Source: JAENVT01 sp031430695 (lineage in GTDB: Bacteria; Actinomycetota; Acidimicrobiia; Acidimicrobiales; Ilumatobacteraceae). From it: a DNA stretch of 9,352 bases. Within the stretch, counting starts at the first letter, position 1. Every line of letters begins with the position of its first letter. Positions 1 through 7,083 of the stretch are shown here, in pieces. The stretch lies in NCBI GenBank assembly GCA_031430695.1, contig JANPBZ010000242.1, forward strand, positions 1 through 9,352. Reading direction: 5' to 3'. The notes under the pieces are model-generated. The model searched no databases. It was not told the origin of the DNA and saw nothing but the letters and a program-made list of their open reading frames with translations. A program made the translations under genes and the position numbers.

Positions 1-387
1 GTCCTCGGCGCCGTGCCCTACATCTCGCGCACGGCGCGAGCTGCGATCATCGAGGTGCTGGAGAGCGACTACGTCGAGATGGCACGCTTGAAAGGGGCCC
101 CCGAGCGGATCGTGCTGTGGCGCCATGCGATGCCGAACTCATTGGGTCCGGTGTTCCAGGTCATCGCCCTCAACGTCGCCTACTTTGCGGGTGGTGTTAT
201 TGTCGTTGAGGCCCTGTTCAACTACCAGGGAATTGGCGGGGCGCTGCGCGATGCGGTGAACACTCGAGATCTTCCCGTGATCCAGTTCTTGGTGATGTCG
301 CTTGCGGCCGTCTATGTGCTGACCAACATCGCCGCCGATGTGGCCACTGTGCTGGTCACGCCCCGCCTTCGCACGAGGCTCCAATGA
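1..387 (+). CDS. Opp/Dpp-type ABC transporter permease, DppB-like (3' part only)
   Basis: This is the C-terminal 128 residues of an inner-membrane permease of a peptide/opine/nickel-type ABC importer. The frame is open to the left edge, so the true start lies outside the window; the GTG at 13 is an internal valine. The visible part begins inside the cytoplasmic EAA coupling loop, with the pattern DYVEMARLKG followed by HAMPN, the contact site for the ATPase. Two hydrophobic membrane segments follow (about nt 148-240 and 280-350), and the protein ends in a short basic tail, as DppB/OppB proteins do. The stop codon overlaps the start of the next permease in an ATGA (384-387), so the two are translationally coupled. 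Gene order B-C-DF fits the standard operon and makes this the B-type subunit. Substrate cannot be told from the permease; peptides are the commonest for the family. Confidence 0.93.
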   Translation, partial: VLGAVPYISRTARAAIIEVLESDYVEMARLKGAPERIVLWRHAMPNSLGPVFQVIALNVAYFAGGVIVVEALFNYQGIGGALRDAVNTRDLPVIQFLVMSLAAVYVLTNIAADVATVLVTPRLRTRLQ

Positions 388-1316
388 ACCTGCCGAACCA
401 CCCCGCCGTGTCCCCCGTCCCACCCCTGCTTGAAGAGGATCTCGCGTCGGTCATGGAAGGTGAGCGACCCCCCGGGGTGTTGCGGTCCGGATTCCGCCTC
501 TGGCGCACCAGAGTCGGATTGATCTTCGTGACCATCCTGGTGGCGATCGCCCTGTTCGGGCGCTACATCGCACCCTACGCCGAGAGCAAAGGCATCGCAC
601 TGCCGAATCAGCCGCCCGGCAAGACCCGCCTGCCATCGCAATTCGGTTCTGGCTACAAGGGCCAGGATGTGTGGACACGCTTCCTCTACGGCGGCCGCCC
701 GATCCTGATTGCCGCATTGCTCGCCACCGTGCTTGCCCTGTTCCTCGGAACCGTGATCGGTCTGGTCGCCGCCTACAACCGCGGCAAGCTCGACGATTTT
801 TTGATGCGAGCCATGGATGTGATTCTGGCGATGCCCCAGATCATCGCCGCGTTGGTCGTGCTCAGCATGTTCGGGGCTACGACCAAAGTCATCGTGCTGA
901 CAGTCGGCATTTCCACCGCTCCTCGTATTGCGCGCGTTGTCAGGGGCACCGCCGTGTCGGTTGTCGAGCGAGACTTCGTTGCGGCTGCCGAATCGCTCGG
1001 TGAGTCGAAAACCCGCATCCTGATTTCCGAGCTGCTTCCGAATGTGACGGCGCCGCTGCTGGTCGAAGCCAACCTGCGCCTCACGTTCTCGATCGGTGTG
1101 ATCGCCGGCATCGGATTTCTCGGGTTCACACCCGACCCGAGTGCCGCCAACTGGGGGCTGATGATTTACCAGAACAAGGGCGGCATCGTCCCCAACCACT
1201 GGGGCGTCACCCTTCCGGTCGCGGCTATCGCATTGCTGACGATCGGCACGGGAATGATCGGGGACGGAATTTCGCGTGCCACCGGCGGCATCGACCGAGC
1301 CAGGGGTGACGCCTGA
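384..1316 (+). CDS. Opp/Dpp-type ABC transporter permease, DppC-like
   Basis: This gene encodes 310 residues, the usual length for DppC/OppC, the second permease of the importer. It has a cytoplasmic N-terminus of about 45 residues, then the OppC_N-type first helix (RVGLIFVTILVAIALFG), a periplasmic stretch, and the transporter core with about five more hydrophobic segments (roughly residues 107-130, 148-170, 170-186, 232-255 and 275-298). The EAA coupling loop is at residues 195-220, with DFVAAAESLG and ending in LLPN, and should dock on one ATPase domain. The ATG at 384 sits in the ATGA overlap with the upstream permease. The stop at 1314-1316 shares one base with the ATG of the ATPase gene (TGATG). 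Both junctions point to one polycistronic message and equal subunit supply. Family assignment is firm; the transported compound is unknown. Confidence 0.95.
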   Translation: MNLPNHPAVSPVPPLLEEDLASVMEGERPPGVLRSGFRLWRTRVGLIFVTILVAIALFGRYIAPYAESKGIALPNQPPGKTRLPSQFGSGYKGQDVWTRFLYGGRPILIAALLATVLALFLGTVIGLVAAYNRGKLDDFLMRAMDVILAMPQIIAALVVLSMFGATTKVIVLTVGISTAPRIARVVRGTAVSVVERDFVAAAESLGESKTRILISELLPNVTAPLLVEANLRLTFSIGVIAGIGFLGFTPDPSAANWGLMIYQNKGGIVPNHWGVTLPVAAIALLTIGTGMIGDGISRATGGIDRARGDA

Positions 1317-3094
1317 TGGATGAAGCAGTCACGATTCGCAATCTACGTATCGAGGTGGCCGAGAGCGGCGCCGACATCGTGGATGAGATCAACCTCACCA
1401 TCGCGCCGGGCGAGGTGCTCGGTCTCGTCGGCGAATCGGGTTCCGGCAAGACCACGGTCGGTCTCGCCGTGCTCGGCCACGCCCGACATGGCGTGAAGCT
1501 GGCTCGCGGAGACGTCACGATCGGCGATGCAGCAATGCTCGCGCTTGGCGATGTGGCTCTGCGCCATGCGCGTGGAAGGCTCGTGTCGTACGTCCCGCAG
1601 GACCCATCGACCGCGTTGAACCCGGCCCTGCGGATCCGCAAGCAGTTGATCGAGGTGCTCGAGTTCCACGACTTCGGTGGCAGCGACGCAGCTCGTCGCG
1701 AGCGGGTGCAGGAAGTGATGAACGAGGTGCTGTTGCCCAGCACGCCCGAGTTCCTTCGCCGCTATCCGCATCAACTGTCGGGTGGGCAGCAGCAGCGAGT
1801 TGGGCTGGCAATGGCGTTCGCCTGCCGTCCGTCGGTGATCGTGCTCGACGAGCCCACCACGGGTCTCGACGTCAGCACGCAGGCCCACGTGTTGACGACG
1901 ATTCGTGAACTGTGCCATGCCCACAGGGTGGCGGCCCTCTACGTCACCCACGACCTCGCGGTCGTTGCCAACCTCGCCGATCGGGTTGCGGTGATGTATG
2001 CGGGGCGAATCGTGGAACAGGGTCCCGCCGCAGAACTGTTCCGCAATCCGTGCCACCCGTACACACGGCACTTGATCGCTGCCGCCCCCGACATGTCGAC
2101 CGATCACGAGATGATCGGTCTCAGCGGCCGGGCACCGGCCCCGGGCAAGCGTCCGGTCGGTTGCTCGTTCGCCCGGCGCTGCGAACTGGCCACCGACGAT
2201 TGCCGTGCCGAGTTCCCCGCCGAACGCGATGTGGCTCCGGGCCGTGTCGTCAGGTGCATCCGGCCGTTCGAGGTGCCCGAACGCACGCAGCACGTCGCCG
2301 TCCACTCATCGCCGATCGCGGCCTCGGCCACCCATGCGCTGATGGTCCGTGATCTGTGCGCCTCGTACACCCGTCACCAGGTCGTCCACAACGTCGACCT
2401 GCACGTCGACCGCGGCGAGTGCCTCGCCCTCGTCGGCGAATCCGGGTCAGGCAAGACCACCCTCTCGCGGTCGATCGGCGGTCTCCACCGTGAGTGGACC
2501 GGTGAGATCCTGCTCGGTTCCGAGCGGCTCGCGCCCTCGGCGCGCGATCGCACCACGGCCCAGCGCCTGCGGATCCAGTACGTCTTCCAAAACCCGTACA
2601 GCTCGCTGCAACCGCGCCGCATGATCGGCGACTCGGTCGCCCGCCCGTTGCTGATCGGTGGCGCCTCGAAGACCGACGCGGCGCGCAAGGTCGGCGAGAT
2701 GCTGGAGCGTGTCGCCCTGACCGCCAGCTACGCCAGTCGGTTCCCCGACCAGTTGTCGGGTGGCGAACGTCAACGTGTCGCTATTGCTCGCGCCCTGGTC
2801 AGCCGGCCCGAAGTACTTGTTTGCGACGAGGTCACATCGGCGCTCGACGTGTTGGTACAGGCGTCGATCGTCGAGTTGCTCGGCGAGCTTCGGCGTGACC
2901 TTGGCCTGGCGATGCTGTTCGTCACGCACAACCTGCCGCTGGTCGCGTCGATCGCAGATCAGGTCGCAGTACTCGCCGACGGCAAGATCGTCGAGTCGGG
3001 CCCGACTGAGCGAGTCCTGCGCTACCCGGAGGCCGAGTACACCAAGCGCCTGATCGCCGACACTCCGCAGATCTCGGAGCTACCCGAGCGATAG
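1316..3094 (+). CDS. Fused two-domain ABC transporter ATPase (DppD-DppF type)
   Basis: A single 592-residue protein carries both nucleotide-binding domains of the importer, as in GsiA, YejF and mycobacterial DppD. Domain 1 has Walker A GESGSGKTT at 39-47, signature LSGGQ at 154-158, Walker B with D178-E179 and the switch histidine H212. Domain 2 has Walker A at 374-382, signature LSGGE at 480-484, D504-E505 and H538. Both sites therefore look catalytically intact. After domain 1 comes the Opp/Dpp C-terminal extension with the HPY motif (247-249) and four cysteines, C283, C289, C296 and C314, in the spacing expected for the [4Fe-4S] cluster reported for mycobacterial DppD. Domain 2 lacks this extension and ends about 55 residues after its H-loop. 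The gene overlaps the upstream permease by one base. Its last 15 bases overlap the end of the convergent dioxygenase gene. Confidence 0.95.
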   Translation: MDEAVTIRNLRIEVAESGADIVDEINLTIAPGEVLGLVGESGSGKTTVGLAVLGHARHGVKLARGDVTIGDAAMLALGDVALRHARGRLVSYVPQDPSTALNPALRIRKQLIEVLEFHDFGGSDAARRERVQEVMNEVLLPSTPEFLRRYPHQLSGGQQQRVGLAMAFACRPSVIVLDEPTTGLDVSTQAHVLTTIRELCHAHRVAALYVTHDLAVVANLADRVAVMYAGRIVEQGPAAELFRNPCHPYTRHLIAAAPDMSTDHEMIGLSGRAPAPGKRPVGCSFARRCELATDDCRAEFPAERDVAPGRVVRCIRPFEVPERTQHVAVHSSPIAASATHALMVRDLCASYTRHQVVHNVDLHVDRGECLALVGESGSGKTTLSRSIGGLHREWTGEILLGSERLAPSARDRTTAQRLRIQYVFQNPYSSLQPRRMIGDSVARPLLIGGASKTDAARKVGEMLERVALTASYASRFPDQLSGGERQRVAIARALVSRPEVLVCDEVTSALDVLVQASIVELLGELRRDLGLAMLFVTHNLPLVASIADQVAVLADGKIVESGPTERVLRYPEAEYTKRLIADTPQISELPER

Positions 3095-3109
3095 CCGCCG
3101 CAATCGGCT
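3073..3109. terminator. Possible two-hairpin terminator in the convergent 3' overlap
   Basis: Two short inverted repeats lie where the ABC ATPase and dioxygenase genes meet: CTCGG (3073-3077) with CCGAG (3084-3088), six-base loop; and AGCCG (3093-3097) with CGGCT (3105-3109), seven-base loop. Being symmetrical they could act on both transcripts. Neither is followed by a T-run, and five-base stems are easily found by chance in GC-rich DNA, so this is a weak call. Confidence 0.22.
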
Positions 3110-4093
3110 CTCCACCATGTCGCGGTCCATGTAGCAGCCTTGAAGGTGTCGGCGCCCTGACTGCGGATCGAACTCGGTGCGACCGTGCAAGATGCGACGG
3201 TTGTCGAAGCACAGCGTGTCGCCGGCCGCGAGCCGCAGCATCACCACATGAGCTGGGCTGCGAAGCAACTGCCACATGCTCAGATAAGCGTCATAGAAGG
3301 ATTCGTCGGCGAACGGATCCACATCGCGGATCCAGTTGTTGAACCGTATGGCCACCGGCTCGCCGTCGGCGTCGACCTCGATGATCGGTGCGGTGTGGCG
3401 GATGTCGTCGACGACGTCGTGAAACCGGAACGGCACAGGCGTTGTGGCCAAGACGTCGAACGCCTTCGGGTCGGTTGCCCGCAGATTGGTGGCAACGGCG
3501 ACGCCATCGGCGAGCATCGAGTCGCCCCCCGTTGCCTCGTTGGCCAGCGCGTGCAGTAGCTGAAAATCAGGCGGGCTCGCCCAGTTGGGCAGGTCGGTGT
3601 GCAGGTCGAGGCCCGCAGCGGTGTAGGCGGAGTTGTTCGGGTCGGGTTGGGTCTCGACGTCGAAGATCGTGCCGAAGTTCGTCGGCCGCGCATAGCCGAC
3701 CCGTTCGGCCAGGCGAATGACCTCACCGGTCGCGTTCGGTGTGTCCTCGACAACGATCGCACCGTTGGTCAACATCGCAGTCAGCCAGCGCGACAAGCCG
3801 CGACTCGTCGTGAGTTCGCGATGGCTGATGCGTGGGACCGGCGTCAGCCCGGTCGTCGTCACTGACAGTTCACTACGGGGTGTCAACAACTCCGTGGGGT
3901 AGACGCCGACATGATCGTTCCCCCAGTCGACGGTCACGTTCCCGTCGCCGTCAGTGGTGATCGCCAACGGCTCGACGCGCGATTTGTCGACCAGGGTGAC
4001 CGTGCGTTCGCGCGTGATCGGATGCAGGCACCGTGGGCATGGGCAGTTGTCGAGCAACCAGCGCCCGGAGGGCAGCGCTATCGGAGAAGCCAT
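3080..4093 (-). CDS. Gamma-butyrobetaine dioxygenase-like Fe(II)/2-oxoglutarate oxygenase
   Basis: This 337-residue protein matches the gamma-butyrobetaine/trimethyllysine dioxygenase layout. It has a small N-terminal zinc-binding domain followed by a TauD-like double-stranded beta-helix. The zinc site is visible as C17, C19 and C22 (CPCPRC) plus H61. The iron site is H165-x-D167 (in LHTDLP) with distal H303 (ILHGRTEF). The 2-oxoglutarate arginine lies in GRRHLQG at 313-319, and the tail GCYMDRD is family-typical. The HTDLP form resembles bacterial butyrobetaine hydroxylases as I recall them; the human enzyme has HTDYP. The expected reaction is hydroxylation of a betaine-type substrate, in carnitine formation or betaine breakdown, with 2-oxoglutarate and O2. 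The family also contains trimethyllysine hydroxylases and uncharacterised members, so the substrate is an inference. The gene is divergent from ilvD. I see no clear Shine-Dalgarno before the ATG at 4093. Confidence 0.88.
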   Translation of the reverse strand: MASPIALPSGRWLLDNCPCPRCLHPITRERTVTLVDKSRVEPLAITTDGDGNVTVDWGNDHVGVYPTELLTPRSELSVTTTGLTPVPRISHRELTTSRGLSRWLTAMLTNGAIVVEDTPNATGEVIRLAERVGYARPTNFGTIFDVETQPDPNNSAYTAAGLDLHTDLPNWASPPDFQLLHALANEATGGDSMLADGVAVATNLRATDPKAFDVLATTPVPFRFHDVVDDIRHTAPIIEVDADGEPVAIRFNNWIRDVDPFADESFYDAYLSMWQLLRSPAHVVMLRLAAGDTLCFDNRRILHGRTEFDPQSGRRHLQGCYMDRDMVESRLRRLSLG

Positions 4094-4136
4094 ATCGGAT
4101 CAAGTCTGGCAGGTCAACGTCGGGTAGCTTCGCCCC
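4094..4136. promoter_or_regulatory. 43-bp divergent intergenic region with an ilvD -10 element
   Basis: Only 43 bases separate the two divergent start codons, so both promoters must lie here or inside the neighbouring genes. On the plus strand TAGCTT (4125-4130) fits the actinobacterial TANNNT -10 pattern. It ends six bases before the ilvD ATG at 4137, which would place transcription start at or next to the ATG and give a leaderless mRNA. No purine-rich Shine-Dalgarno precedes the ATG (the bases are CGCCCC), in agreement with that reading. I see no convincing -35 for it. On the minus strand no -10 box clearly stands out. Confidence 0.4.
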
Positions 4137-5846
4137 ATGGCCGCGAACGAATCAAGCACTCCCGTCGACATCAAACCCCGAAGCCGCGACGTCACCGATG
4201 GCATGACCAAGGCACCGGCGCGGGCCATGCTGCGCGCCGTCGGCATGACCGACGACGACTGGGTGAAGCCGCAGATCGCGATCGCCAACGCCTGGAACGA
4301 CGTGACGCCGTGCAACATGACGTTGCGGAAGTTGGCCGAGCACACCAGGGCGGGTATCCGTGCCGCCGGCGGCTTCCCCATGGAGTTCGGCACCATCACA
4401 GTCAGCGACGGCATCAGCATGGGTCACGAGGGCATGCGCGCCTCGCTGGTCAGCCGCGAGGTCATCACCGACTCGGTGGAGTGCGTGATGCATGCTGAAC
4501 GGCTGGACGGCTTCGTCGGGCTGGCGGGATGCGACAAGAGCATCCCGGCAATGCTGATGGCAGCGGCCCGGCTCGACCTGCCGAGCGTGTTCGTGTACAA
4601 CGGCTCGACCCTGCCGGGCGAGCACAACGGCACCACCCTCGACATCACCAGCGTGTTCGAAGCAGTCGGTGCCTGCGCACTCGGCAAGATCACCGAGGAC
4701 GAGCTGGGTCAGATCGAACGCAAAGCGTGCCCCGGCGAAGGCGCGTGCGGCGGAATGTTCACCGCCAACACGATGAGCTCGATCGCCGAAGCAATTGGTA
4801 TGTCGCTGCCTGGAACGGCATCGCCGCCCGCCGTCGATGTGCGCCGCGAGGACGACGCCAGGCGGGCCGGCGAGGCTGTGGTCAACATGCTTCGCCTCGG
4901 GATCACACCGCGGATGATCATGACCAAGCAGGCCTTCGAGAATGCCATCGCTGTCACGTCGGCGCTCGGCGGGTCCACCAATGCCGTGCTCCACCTTCTC
5001 GCAATTGCCAACGAGGCGGGCGTCGACCTCCACCTCGACGACTTCAACCGGATCGCTGCCAAGGTTCCCCACATTGCCGACATGAAGCCGGGCGGCAAGT
5101 TCCACATGAGCGATCTCGACCGCGTCGGCGGCGTCCCCGTCGTCATGAAGCATCTGCTCGACGCCGGCTTGCTGCACGGTGACGTGATGACGGTGACCGG
5201 CAAGACGATGGCCGAGAATCTCGTCGAGCTCGATCCGCCACGACCCGATGGTGTGGTGGTCTATCCGGTCGATCAGCCGCTGCACAGCGAGGGCGGCATC
5301 AATGTGCTGACGGGTTCGCTCGCTCCACGCGGCGCGGTGGTGAAGGTCGCCGGGTTGAGCAAGGAGCAGATGCGCTTCGAAGGAACGGCCCGCGTGTTCG
5401 ACGGCGAAGATGGCGCGATGGACGCGATCCTCAGCGGTTCGGTCGTGCCCGGAACCGTCTTGGTGATTCGCTACGAAGGGCCAAAGGGCGGCCCAGGGAT
5501 GCGCGAGATGCTGGCCATCACCGGTGCATTGAAAGGTGCGGGGCGTGGCGCCGATTGCGCGTTGATCACCGATGGCCGGTTCAGCGGTGGCACGTGGGGA
5601 TTTTGCATCGGCCACGTTGCGCCGGAGGCCGTGGATGGTGGCCCCATCGCGTTCGTCCGCAATGGCGACCAGATTCTCATCGACGTGCACGAACTGACCC
5701 TCGACTTGCTGGTCGACGACGGCGAACTGGCCAAGCGACGGGCATCGTGGGAGCCGAACCCTCCCAGGTACACCAGCGGTGTGCTGGGCAAGTACGCCAA
5801 GTTGGTGCAGGGCGCGGAAACCGGCGCCATCACCAACACGCTGTAG
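4137..5846 (+). CDS. ilvD: Dihydroxy-acid dehydratase
   Basis: This enzyme removes water from 2,3-dihydroxy-isovalerate and 2,3-dihydroxy-3-methylvalerate to give the 2-keto acids that precede valine (then leucine and pantothenate) and isoleucine. The 569-residue length is typical of the family. The three iron-sulfur cysteines are in place: C59 (TPCNMT), C132 (AGCDKS) and C204 (GACGGMF). D133 and K134 beside the second cysteine are the expected magnesium ligand and the lysine that is carbamylated in characterised enzymes. The serine of the C-terminal GRFSGGT motif (S483) is the likely catalytic base. The ATG at 4137 gives a normal N-terminus (RDVTDGMTKAPARAML) and fits a leaderless start. The gene stands apart from ilvB/ilvN/ilvC, at least within this window, and is followed at 19 bp by lldD on the same strand. 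A sugar-acid dehydratase (edd-type) is unlikely given length and motifs. Confidence 0.96.
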   Translation: MAANESSTPVDIKPRSRDVTDGMTKAPARAMLRAVGMTDDDWVKPQIAIANAWNDVTPCNMTLRKLAEHTRAGIRAAGGFPMEFGTITVSDGISMGHEGMRASLVSREVITDSVECVMHAERLDGFVGLAGCDKSIPAMLMAAARLDLPSVFVYNGSTLPGEHNGTTLDITSVFEAVGACALGKITEDELGQIERKACPGEGACGGMFTANTMSSIAEAIGMSLPGTASPPAVDVRREDDARRAGEAVVNMLRLGITPRMIMTKQAFENAIAVTSALGGSTNAVLHLLAIANEAGVDLHLDDFNRIAAKVPHIADMKPGGKFHMSDLDRVGGVPVVMKHLLDAGLLHGDVMTVTGKTMAENLVELDPPRPDGVVVYPVDQPLHSEGGINVLTGSLAPRGAVVKVAGLSKEQMRFEGTARVFDGEDGAMDAILSGSVVPGTVLVIRYEGPKGGPGMREMLAITGALKGAGRGADCALITDGRFSGGTWGFCIGHVAPEAVDGGPIAFVRNGDQILIDVHELTLDLLVDDGELAKRRASWEPNPPRYTSGVLGKYAKLVQGAETGAITNTL

Positions 5847-5865
5847 ACAACCCCGGGAAACAAGC

Positions 5866-7083
5866 ATGAACCTTCACGAAGTTCTCGAACTCATTCAGCT
5901 TCGTCACTTCGAGCGCGATCCTGTGCAGCGGTTGTTGAATCGAACCCACATGCCGGACGATTTTCGTGCCGTCGCCAAACGGAAACTGCCCCGAGCAGTC
6001 TTCGACTATGTCGAAGGTGGCGCCGACGAAGAGATTGCACTCGAGGCCAATCGGCAGGCGTTCATGCGCCGCAAGCTCAATCCGCAACTGTTACGCGACG
6101 TCTCGACCACCGACCTCACCGGCGAACTGTTCGGACACGAGTTTCAGGTGCCGATCGGACTGGCGCCCACCGGCTACACCCGAATGATGCACCCGACCGG
6201 CGAGGTGTCGTCATGTTTGGCTGCGATGGCCAAAGGTATTCCCTACACGTTGTCGACGATGGGTACGACCACGGTCGAAGACGTTGCCCGTACGAGTCAT
6301 CCCAACCTGTGGTTCCAGCTGTACGTCACCAGCGATCGACGGCTCAGTGACCCGCTGATCGACCGAGCGGGTGCCGCCGGCTATCAGGCGTTGGAAGTCA
6401 CCATCGACACGGTGGTCACCGGACGCCGTACCCGCGACATGCGCAACGGTCTCACGATTCCGCCGCAACTCAGCCCGCGCACCATCGTCGACATCGCCCG
6501 CCGGCCGGGCTACTGGGTCAAGATGTTGCGCAGCCCGGCGATCGGGTTCGCCAACTTCACGGCGTTGTCACCGGCGGAAGTGAGGAGCGCGGCCTCGACA
6601 CGGATCGGATCGTTGTTCGACCAGTCGCTGAACTGGGCCGACATCGAGGGGATCCGCAAGCGATGGACCGGTCCACTACTGCTCAAAGGCCCGATCGGCC
6701 CGGCCGATGCTCGTCGCGCCCTCGACATCGGAGTCACCGGTCTTCACCTCTCCAACCACGGCGGCCGCCAGCTCGACCGATGCACGCCGCCGATTGATCT
6801 GCTCGCGCCGCTGCGCGCCGCCATCGGGCCCGACGTGCCGATTGTCATCGACTCCGGGGTGCGCCACGGTGCCGACATCGCCGTGTCGATCGCGCTTGGG
6901 GCCGACATGGCGTTCATCGGTCGCCCCTACGTGTACGCCGTCGCCGCGGCTGGCCAGCGCGGTGTCGAACACGTCATCGCCATGCTCACCGATCAGCTTC
7001 GGTCGGTGATGCAGTTGAGCGGCGTGACGTCACTTTCGGAGCTACGCAAACATGGCGCCGAGTTGCTCAGCGATCCGGGGTGA
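5866..7083 (+). CDS. lldD: FMN-dependent alpha-hydroxy acid dehydrogenase, L-lactate dehydrogenase (LldD2-like)
   Basis: This 405-residue enzyme belongs to the FMN alpha-hydroxy acid oxidase/dehydrogenase family. It oxidises an L-2-hydroxy acid, most likely L-lactate to pyruvate, passing electrons to quinone or cytochrome. Active-site landmarks are present in order: Y48 (FDYVEGGADE), the FMN/substrate region QLY with Y153, TIDT with D181, K274 in LLKG, and the catalytic H298 with R301 in SNHGGRQLD. The SNHGGRQLDR form and the start of the barrel (APTGYTRMMHPTGE) closely resemble mycobacterial LldD2 as I remember it, and differ from the mycofactocin enzyme MftD. I chose ATG 5866 because the further upstream start at 5779 lies inside ilvD and adds residues unlike the family. 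A weak GGGAAA lies about eight bases before it. It is probably co-transcribed with ilvD. Glycolate or another hydroxy acid remains possible as substrate. Confidence 0.9.
   Translation: MNLHEVLELIQLRHFERDPVQRLLNRTHMPDDFRAVAKRKLPRAVFDYVEGGADEEIALEANRQAFMRRKLNPQLLRDVSTTDLTGELFGHEFQVPIGLAPTGYTRMMHPTGEVSSCLAAMAKGIPYTLSTMGTTTVEDVARTSHPNLWFQLYVTSDRRLSDPLIDRAGAAGYQALEVTIDTVVTGRRTRDMRNGLTIPPQLSPRTIVDIARRPGYWVKMLRSPAIGFANFTALSPAEVRSAASTRIGSLFDQSLNWADIEGIRKRWTGPLLLKGPIGPADARRALDIGVTGLHLSNHGGRQLDRCTPPIDLLAPLRAAIGPDVPIVIDSGVRHGADIAVSIALGADMAFIGRPYVYAVAAAGQRGVEHVIAMLTDQLRSVMQLSGVTSLSELRKHGAELLSDPG

Noticed and set aside
312..1199. A 295-residue open frame antisense to the DppC-like permease
   Set aside because: The permease has clear family motifs on the plus strand. 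The antisense product is low-complexity and His/Gly/Asp-rich with no domain.
1343..2305. A 320-residue open frame antisense to ATPase domain 1
   Set aside because: The plus strand encodes intact Walker A, signature and Walker B motifs here; the antisense frame is a coding shadow.
5779..5865. Upstream ATG extension of the lldD gene
   Set aside because: It lies within the end of ilvD, adds 29 residues unlike the family, and the ATG at 5866 gives a normal N-terminus with a usable spacing.
4152..5867. A 571-residue open frame on the minus strand, antisense to ilvD
   Set aside because: It mirrors ilvD almost end to end. Its composition (many His, Arg, Asp, Gly) is typical of the shadow frame of a GC-rich gene, and it has no recognisable motif.
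5866..7083. Mycofactocin synthase MftD as identity of the FMN enzyme
   Set aside because: The N-terminal and active-site sequences match the LldD2-type pattern, and no mft genes are nearby.
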